DNA from: Azorinus chamasolen
Taxonomy: Eukaryota; Mollusca; Bivalvia; Cardiida; Solecurtidae
Reading direction: 5' to 3'
Length of the DNA stretch: 64,000 nucleotides
Assembly: GCA_963576725.1 (NCBI GenBank)
Contig: OY755241.1
Span: 53,137,955-53,201,954 of the forward strand
Part shown: positions 57,971 to 64,000 of the stretch, in pieces
How positions within the stretch are numbered: position 1 is the stretch's first letter
Layout of the letters: each line of letters opens with the position of its first letter
The notes under the pieces: model-generated
Told to the model about the DNA's origin: nothing
Databases searched by the model: none
What the model saw: only the letters and a program-made list of their open reading frames with translations
Made by a program: the position numbers and the translations under genes

Positions 57971-58479
57971 TATAACACGTTTATGGCTCACATTAGGGGA
58001 AACAGTAATTTTAATCTGTTCAGTGCTATTCATGATTTTTCATTATAATGATATTTGTTAATTCATATTTTACAATATGGTACATATATTAGATCTAGTT
58101 ATAAAAAATAATTTCATGTTTGTACATGTAAATATAAAATATTTTGACACATATTATAACTTACTGCCGATTTATTTCCCTCTTTGGAGATCTCATTCAA
58201 TTTTCAAATGAATTCTGAAAATTAAACATTACATACTTAATATATTTAGAACTATATTTTAAATAATGATGTAAATCTATTCTATTTCTACACATCGCAC
58301 TATTTTTTAAATTTTAAGGGTTAACAAGCAGTTTTTTATTCTGCGTGTCTAAGTACTGTAGATTCTAATGGTGTAATTTTAAAAATGCCGTTATTTAATA
58401 ATTCTTGGACATAATATATTTTATTGCCGATTTATATCCCTTTATAACCTCATCATTGTGGGATATCCAGCTGTACCTT
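57971..58479. other. Spacer, nothing recognised
   Basis: Very AT-rich, with a repeated ATTATAACTTACTGCCGATTTAT-like word near 58152 and 58420. No gene feature. Confidence 0.4.
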
Positions 58480-58640
58480 ATGTGGTCAGCATTTTCCGAT
58501 ACCCTTCTTTATCTTTGTGGTCAGCGTTTTCCGATACCATTCTTTACCTATGTGGTCAGCAGTTTCCTTTATCTTATATGGTCAGCTAATTGGTCAGCGT
58601 TTTAGAACGTGCCCGTTTTGGTAGTGGGCCGTTTTGACTC
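58480..58640 (+). mobile_element. Dispersed element with satellite-like monomers and GGCCGTTTTG end
   Basis: TGTGGTCAGCATTTTCCGAT, ACCCTTCTTTATCTTTGTGG, TATATGGTCAGCTAATTGGT and CCCGTTTTGGTAGTGGGCCG in this order. It is the same element as 43080-43320 in the opposite orientation. It ends about 270 bases upstream of the sulfatase ATG. Confidence 0.65.
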
Positions 58641-58908
58641 GGATTCATTCGTCATGTGTTTTCGCAGTAACAGCTGACACATTACTTTTCTGCTTGACTA
58701 GTCTCGGATGTAAACCAAAGCCCAGGGCACATGATAAAATCACGTGATAAAGACACCAGTTTTATTCTTGTTTAGAAGGAAAGGTGAAAATTGCATCTGA
58801 GTCTAGAATCCCTCGATAATTAATGCTCAGCAGTGAGCTATTTTCGAGTATATCCTCGATACATACATACTTACACTGCTGTATGGTATCAATATTCAAT
58901 GTGAATTA

Positions 58909-59157
58909 ATGGCAGCGAGTTGTCTCCATTTCCTGTATGTGCTTGTTGTGGCTGCGAGACTAGTCGAGGGAAAGCAGCCTAACATTTTGTTAGTGGTGGC
59001 TGATGACTACGGATTCCATGATGTTGGTTACCATGGCTCCGAAATCAAGACCCCAAACCTAGACCACCTGGCAAGGAAGGGGGTTAGACTTGAAAACTAC
59101 TATGTACAGCCAATCTGTACCCCGACCAGGAGCCAGCTTCTCTCAGGAAGGTACCAG
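58909..59157 (+). CDS. Arylsulfatase B-like gene, exon 1
   Basis: The ATG opens a hydrophobic signal peptide (residues 1-21) and then the sulfatase N-terminus: [20 protein letters not shown], with metal-binding Asp32-Asp33. Next comes [18 protein letters not shown] and the sulfatase signature [14 protein letters not shown], where Cys70 is the expected formylglycine precursor and Arg74 the conserved partner. The exon ends exactly after Gln83 at CAG|GTAAGA, phase 0. The pattern [16 protein letters not shown] fits the arylsulfatase B/I/J branch, lysosomal or secreted enzymes that cleave sulfate esters of glycosaminoglycans; substrate is inferred from family. No defect is visible in the four exons present. 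A CACGTG motif lies near 58741 upstream. Confidence 0.9.
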
Positions 59158-59186
59158 GTAAGATACTGTACTGGCTCTTGTGTAGC

Positions 59187-59262
59187 AGCCAGGGTAGCTC
59201 AGTTGGTAGCTAGAGTACTCGCCCTGTAAGCAAGGGGTCCTTGGTTTGAGTCCCGCACCCTG
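59187..59262 (+). repeat. tRNA-derived SINE or tRNA pseudogene in sulfatase intron 1
   Basis: A-box TAGCTCAGTTGG (59195-59206) and B-box GGTTTGAGTCC (59243-59253; canonical GGTTCGANTCC, one change) are correctly spaced. The fold resembles a tRNA with anticodon-loop CCTGTAA (TGT, Thr type), but the anticodon stem and the D-arm are imperfect. The unit begins only about 29 bases downstream of the exon 1 donor. Confidence 0.65.
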
Positions 59263-59890
59263 CTGCACTTTTCCTCCTGCTACCTTAATGGTGTCAGAAG
59301 TGTTTGACAGCCCATGCAGTTCTGAAAATGTGAAGGGTGGGGATTAATCTACACGGATTAATCTTAACTCTGAATTCTACAAATTGTCATGTTTTCCCCT
59401 TAAAGAGGAAGTCCCTACAATGATCGCATATTTTCAATAATATCATAAAACTTAGTATTTGTTATGCTCTATCATTATTATGAAGGTTCCCAATTTGAAC
59501 TTATATCGAAAAATGCCCCTGTGATACAAATAACCGATTTCATCAATACTGATAATTTTTGTTCTACAACAAAATATTATCGGCCTTTTCCATTAAATTC
59601 TTCCGCGTTTTGCCGATGATCACCCGATCCCTCCATTGTTTACGTAATAGCTTTCTCGGAAGTGGTCGGAGAATCGCGAATAGGGCGAACAGTTATGAAA
59701 CTAAAACCCAACCCGAATAAAACTGAAACATCGGGTAGTAAAACCGGGATTGGCGGTATCGAGTACATGGATGATAAACTGTAATTGGATGGGGCTTTTT
59801 GCAATATACACTTTTCAGCATATTTATAAATAAATGAGTTTTGTATATTTTAAGTGTTTATGAAACGCGTCAAATGTAGGGACATCCCCT
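59263..59890. other. Sulfatase intron 1, nothing further recognised
   Basis: No additional exon. The sequence is unassigned up to the TTAA-flanked MITE at 59895. Confidence 0.45.
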
Positions 59891-59894
59891 TTAA

Positions 59895-60138
59895 CCCTTT
59901 CCCTCTTATAAATGCCTTTTCACGCATTTGCAAACAGAGTAGACCCAGATCAGATGGCTCCTATTGGAGCCATCTGATCAGAGTTTGGTCTGTTTGCTAA
60001 TGGAAATTGATAGATTTGTTTCTATACCTTCTTCTAAAATGGCTACATTGTTCTACCTTTCATGGTTCATTATAACTATTTTGTCCATGAATATTCATTA
60101 GGTATTGAAATTTGTAATAAACATAGAACAGGGAAAGG
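59895..60138. mobile_element. piggyBac-like MITE, TTAA on both sides
   Basis: Starts CCCTTTCCCTCTTATAAATG and ends AACAGGGAAAGG, flanked by TTAA (59891-59894 and 60139-60142). The left half holds a 68-base hairpin (59930-59997; arms GCAAACAGAGTAGACCCAGA and TTTGGTCTGTTTGC) with the tip CTCCTATTGGAG. Confidence 0.8.
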
Positions 60139-60142
60139 TTAA

Positions 60143-61186
60143 AATAGTACACTAGAATGCATTGCCACCAAATATTGCTGATCTCCCAGTAGCACGATTC
60201 ATTCAACTTGGCTGTCATTCGAGTTGAATATGCCTCACAATTAACAAATGGAGAATTCTGTTCTTAACCTACACTAACACTGTTGATACCGGTACTTAAT
60301 TTTTTAATTTTATTTTCTTAGACTAACAGTATGAGGTGGCGCACATCAGTCTATTTTCTAGAAAGGGGTGCAAACATACATGGAAGATAGATATATGGAA
60401 GATCAGCCAACACAGAGCAAAACCCTGATCAGAACACTTGATACTTATTATTATTATTAATTATTATTATTATTTGAACATATGACAAATTATTATCTCC
60501 AATACTGAACTTAAGCAAATTTTACTCCATAGATATGAAAACAGAGTAAACCCAGAGCAGATTATTCCACATAACGTAATAATTTAACTCTTTCCCCGGT
60601 CGTCTCTAAATGACCAGCAGTGTCGATGGGCTGTAAAACATAATTTATTCATTCATTCTTTCCTTGTTAACTCCAAAAACACATTTTCATGGCTTTGCAA
60701 ACAGGGTATAGATAAGGAGCTTTTTGCATTTTGTATGCAGGTGGGTACTTTAACTTAATGCATTGCTTTCAGTCTGTATTAGGCTACCACCTGTATAATG
60801 TAAGAACATATTTCTTTAAAGGGGGGGGGGGGCATTTAGTAGAACGAGGGGCGTTTATTAGGGAGAATATGATTATGGTAGATACATTGTGTCAGTATAG
60901 AACCTTGTATACTGATTCCATGGCATTGATCATAACAAATTCTCAACTAGCAGAGGTCCAGATAAGATGCGTAACTTATAACAATTTCAAGAATAAGTTC
61001 TTTATTTCTTCACCAAACGTTATGTTGTTACCACTCTTTAGAATCATCTGGAAGAGACGATTTTAAAGAGTGGTCAGAACATAGGGTTGGTGGAGAAATG
61101 GGGATTTTAATATTTGAGTAAGTACCATATATCTGTTGCTTAGACTAGCATGTACAACAGTTACTTAGCCAATATTTATATTACAG
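60143..61186. other. Sulfatase intron 1, rest
   Basis: Includes an ATT/TTA trinucleotide run (60445-60475), MITE fragments (60540-60720), part of a pogo-like MITE (GCAGGTGGGTACTTTAACTT to GGCTACCACCTG, about 60737-60794) and a G12 run at about 60821-60832. The 111-codon frame at 60731-61066 is composed of these pieces. Confidence 0.5.
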
Positions 61187-61373
61187 ATTCATACAGGTCT
61201 GCAGCATAGTATTATCTGGCCGACACAGCCTAACGGTCTTCCCCTGAGTGACCCAACGATTGCAGACAAGCTTAAGGAAGCTGGCTACTCCACACATGCA
61301 GTTGGCAAATGGCACGTGGGATTCTATAAAAAGGAGTATACACCAACATACAGAGGATTTGACTCTTACTATG
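61187..61373 (+). CDS. Arylsulfatase B-like gene, exon 2
   Basis: The acceptor TATTTATATTACAG| precedes [40 protein letters not shown] and YRGFDSYYG. Lys124 and His126 in VGKWHVG are the conserved catalytic pair of the sulfatase second signature. Exon 1 phase 0 joins without change. The donor is TATG|GTACAA (GT at 61374-61375), leaving one base that completes Gly146 with exon 3. The donor is weak but the protein junction (SYYG/YLTGSEDYF) matches the family. Confidence 0.88.
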
Positions 61374-61394
61374 GTACAAATCTGGTTTTATTAA

Positions 61395-61522
61395 CTCTTT
61401 CCTTTCCTTACGTAAACACCTTTTCATGCCTTTGCAAACAGAGTAGACCCAGGTCGTAGCCATCTGATCTGGGTCTATTCAGTTTGCAAAGGTGTGGAAA
61501 AGCATTTGTTTGAGGAAAGGGG
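61395..61522. mobile_element. piggyBac-like MITE next to sulfatase exon 2 donor
   Basis: CTCTTTCCTTTCCTTACG at the left and GTTTGAGGAAAGGGG at the right are flanked by TTAA (61391-61394 and 61523-61526). The centre reads AGTAGACCCAGGTCGTAGCC and ATCTGATCTGGGTCTATTCA. It begins 21 bases after exon 2 ends. Confidence 0.75.
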
Positions 61523-61937
61523 TTAATATAAAAAGGGAAATTTTTCAGTAACGCTGATCTGGGTTTATACTTTAACCCTAAGGCTTAACTCCATGAATAT
61601 TCACATAAGAAATAATGGCATCATGAATATTAGTCAGAGTAATTTTTATAATGGCATATGGATAAGGGAGTTTTGGGCCATAGAAAAAAATGTAGAATCA
61701 TATTTACAAGGGCCATCAAATCTTGGTCTGATCTGTTTGCAAATGCATAGAAAGGCATATTTATGGAGTAATGGATAAGAAAATTAAAAAACTAAATAAC
61801 TTCTTTGCTTGTTATAAATTTGTGAATCCCTGTGCAAACAGTTTGGATCCATCATGATGCAAGTTATTTGACACACTTACAGCATATTGGAACAGAAATG
61901 GAGAATTTATGCAGGCAACGAGAACTTTTTGTTACAG

Positions 61938-62110
61938 GATACCTGACAGGCAGCGAGGATTATTTCACCCACTTCCATAGTTATGACAAATTCAAAGGTT
62001 ATGATCTGAGATCGGATACGGAGCCCGTTACCAATGCCAACAACACATACTCCACCCACCTGTTTGCTGATAAAGTCATAGACATAGTGGAAAAACATGA
62101 TACGGACAAG
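61938..62110 (+). CDS. Arylsulfatase B-like gene, exon 3
   Basis: The acceptor TTTTTGTTACAG| opens with GA, completing Gly146, then YLTGSEDYFTHFHSYDKFKG, YDLRSDTEPV and YSTHLFADKVIDIVEKHDTD. LTGSED and YSTHLF are typical of the arylsulfatase B branch. It ends at Lys203, GACAAG|GTAAGA, phase 0. Reading frame and length agree with the two flanking exons. Confidence 0.88.
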
Positions 62111-63246
62111 GTAAGACTTTAAAATTTTAGTTCAAACATCCATTTATTGAATGACCAAAGGCATACTCCATAAATAAGCCTTTCTACACCTTGACAGACA
62201 GTGTAGATCCAGATTATATGGCTCCTGTAGCCATTTATATGCATCCATTCATTAAATGACCACAGACATGTTTAACCTTTTACTCCATAAATATGCCTTT
62301 CTACACCTTTACAAACAGTGTAGACCCAGATCAGACAGCGTCTGCAGGAGCCATCTGATCAGGGTCTGCTCTGTTTGCTTATGACATAATATAGGTATGA
62401 TTCTACAGTTTCTGCTATGGCCAATACTTTCGATGTCGCTGTCCTATTATAACAGTATATCTTATTAATATTTGTGATGTCATTATTTCATACATAAATA
62501 CATCGGATATAGACATTTTTTTCTCACCTTTGTACACCCTTTGAGTGCAGAAAAAATTATAATAACCATATGAAAATTAATTGACTGAATTTTTTAAACT
62601 CTTTCGCTGTGATAACCTATGCAAACAGTTTGGATCAAGAAGAGACGCTGAGTAACTCGTGTTTGTTACAGTGGAAAAAAAAGAAGACTAATGAAAACTA
62701 TAGGAGACGAAAAATTTGGCAGCGAAAGAGTTAATGGCATAATGAACAAGGGAAGTTTTCACACAAATATATTCTGTATTGTATATACCCTTTCCTCCAT
62801 AGGCTATTTTAAGACCCAACCTCTTTGAATGAATCTACCCAAAAGGAGCATTTACTAGAGAAAAGTAAAATTTTAGAATTTTGTAGTTTTAAACCATTGT
62901 AAGAAATAGAGCATTTGCTCCTATAGGAGCAAATGCTGTATTTATCACAATGGTTTCAAGAAGTGGTTATTACAGAGGTGTAGAAAGGCGTATTGATGGA
63001 GGAGAGGGTTAACTCTTTCCCTCATATGATTGCCTTTGCAAACAGAATAGACCCAGATCTCTGTGTTTGCTCAGTTCGCATATGAAATTATATAGATACA
63101 TTCTACAATTTTGTCAAAGCTAACAATTCGCTTTATATATTTAACCATATATAAATTAAGTTAATAAATATTCATGAAGTGATTGAGTCTTGCATACATG
63201 CTCTTTAGCAAAAGATTCAGATATAAATTTATTTTTTCATTACCAG
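62111..63246. other. Sulfatase intron 3 with MITE fragments
   Basis: Palindromic MITE pieces occur at about 62160-62400 (AGACCCAGATCAGACAGCG, GCCATCTGATCAGGGTCTGC), 62785-63008 (tip CTCCTATAGGAG at 62918-62929, right end AGGGTTAA) and from 63013 (CTCTTTCCCTCATATG), the last two sharing one TTAA at 63009-63012. No additional exon. Confidence 0.6.
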
Positions 63247-63358
63247 CCATTATTCATTTACCTGCCTTTCCAAGCTGTACACGGTCCTCTTCAAGTTCCA
63301 GAAAGCTACATATTGCCATATAGCCACATCAAAGACAAAAATAGAAAGACTTATGCTG
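63247..63358 (+). CDS. Arylsulfatase B-like gene, exon 4
   Basis: The acceptor TTTTTTCATTACCAG| precedes [20 protein letters not shown] and [17 protein letters not shown]. His215 in AVHGPLQVP corresponds to an active-site His of the family. The exon ends GCTG|GTAAGT, phase 1, completing a Gly codon in the next exon. Later exons with the remaining metal ligands and the C-terminal domain lie beyond the right edge, so completeness of the gene cannot be judged. Confidence 0.88.
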
Positions 63359-63518
63359 GTAAGTAGCTAATCAAGAGTTTGTACAAATTAAGCCTTTACT
63401 CCATGAATATTCATGTAAGAAATGATGACATCATGAATATTGATTAGCTGAATTTTTATGTGTGTACAATAGGACCTGTCCTAAGTGGTCATTCATTTAT
63501 TGAACATAAGAGTCTTAA

Positions 63519-63740
63519 CCCATTCTTTCATAGGCTATTTTTAGATCCAATGTCTTTGTATAAATCTACACAAAAGGAGCATTAACTAGAGAAAAGGAAA
63601 AAAAATAAAATTTTGTAGTTTTTAAACCATTGTAAAAAATAGAGCATTTGCTCCTAAGGAAAAATGCCCTATTTATCACAAATGGTTTCCAAAAGTGACT
63701 TTTATAGAGGCATACAAATGCGTATTTATGGAGGAAAGGG
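63519..63740. mobile_element. piggyBac-like MITE, TTAA on both sides
   Basis: CCCATTCTTTCATAGGC at the left and TTTATGGAGGAAAGGG at the right lie between TTAA copies (63515-63518 and 63741-63744). The centre reads ATAGAGCATTTGCTCCTAAG and ATGCCCTATTTATCAC. It is related to the element inside the MULE exon (47796-47999). Confidence 0.8.
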
Positions 63741-63744
63741 TTAA

Positions 63745-63896
63745 AAAGCAGGTGATTGCTTAATGCAGGACAAACCTAATGCAGAAAGCTCCTATAGGAG
63801 CTTTCTGCATTACATTTGACCTGCATTAAGCTACCACCTGCCATACAGACCCATAATGAGACCAGTTTGTGATGACAGCTTAAGACAGGTTCTTCT
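63745..63896. mobile_element. Pogo-like MITE, left end missing, abutting the piggyBac-like MITE
   Basis: AAGCAGGTGATTGCTTAATG, the hairpin tip CTCCTATAGGAG (63789-63800), CTACCACCTGCC and a degenerate right end ACAGGTTCTTCTGTA. The left terminus is replaced by the TTAA junction of the neighbouring MITE. Confidence 0.7.
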
Positions 63897-64000
63897 GTAT
63901 ATTAACATATTTTTACTTTTCGGAAACTGTTGAATCAGATCTATGTAATTGCACAAGTAAACAGAGCAGACCTTGATCAGATTGCTCTAATAGGAGCCAT

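Noticed and set aside
57839..58033. 64-codon frame with internal repeats
   Set aside because: Translation of the 55-bp minisatellite.
58909..59229. 106-codon single-exon reading of the sulfatase start
   Set aside because: The last 23 codons run through the GTAAGA donor into the SINE; family comparison shows the exon ends at 59157.
59187..59262. Functional tRNA-Thr gene
   Set aside because: B-box has a mismatch, anticodon stem and D-arm are imperfect, and the position in an intron with an attached tail favours a SINE.
60731..61066. 111-codon plus-strand frame inside sulfatase intron 1
   Set aside because: Built from MITE remnants and a G run; out of context with the spliced sulfatase frame and not family-like.

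Overview
This is an AT-rich, intron-rich animal nuclear sequence. Long introns, tRNA-derived and non-LTR repeats, Penelope-like reverse transcriptase fragments, TTAA- and TA-flanked MITEs and an arylsulfatase exon series point to an invertebrate metazoan. The repeat style (dispersed units ending in GACAGACGG, 'gaccttgaccttgg' units, GCCGACGTTAAATAAA tails with TTATC repeats) suggests a mollusc, probably a bivalve; that placement is inference. There is no bacterial operon, CRISPR array or rRNA gene. Most of the window is transposon-derived, and most short open frames are chance or repeat-encoded.

Three host-type or host-like loci can be supported. (1) A minus-strand gene for a secreted or membrane Ig-like protein, with a signal-peptide exon at 27901-27955 and downstream exons at 12896-13237, 6302-6541 and 3260-3511. 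Every junction is phase 1, and the last exon carries a clear Ig domain. (2) A plus-strand arylsulfatase B-like gene whose first four coding exons lie at 58909-59157, 61187-61373, 61938-62110 and 63247-63358; it runs off the right edge. (3) A decayed, intron-containing Mutator-like (MULE) transposase gene with a SWIM zinc finger on the minus strand (exon 56273-56386, then 48973 down to about 45990). It is broken by frameshifts, a MITE and a retroelement insertion. The roughly 7.3 kb intron between its first two visible exons holds a LINE array and satellite blocks.

Mobile-element layout from left to right: a 5'-truncated Penelope-like copy (1-907); a 352-bp satellite (1545-2974); LINE, Penelope-like and '289-bp S-repeat' fragments scattered to 26 kb, with nested insertions at 15.2-17.4 kb; a palindromic MITE beside Ig exon 1 (27.7 kb); an anonymous coding remnant (28.8-29.1 kb); a LINE fragment (33.1-34.0 kb); a field of palindromic MITE fragments (36-40 kb); a pogo-like MITE with TA duplication (40474-40678); a second, near-identical Penelope-like copy (44.45-45.99 kb) inserted in the MULE gene; higher-order satellite blocks (49.0-50.9 kb); three head-to-tail LINE copies (51.0-55.7 kb); a nearly perfect 14 x 55-bp minisatellite (57201-57970); then the sulfatase gene, whose introns carry a tRNA-derived SINE and several TTAA-flanked MITEs.

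The most notable signals are a TTAA-flanked MITE whose removal would restore the MULE reading frame exactly; a shared CTCCTATAGGAG palindromic core at the centre of MITEs with different ends and target sites; a covarying hairpin in the 3' region of two Penelope-like families; and satellite monomers that also occur inside dispersed elements ending in a GGCCGTTTTG motif.
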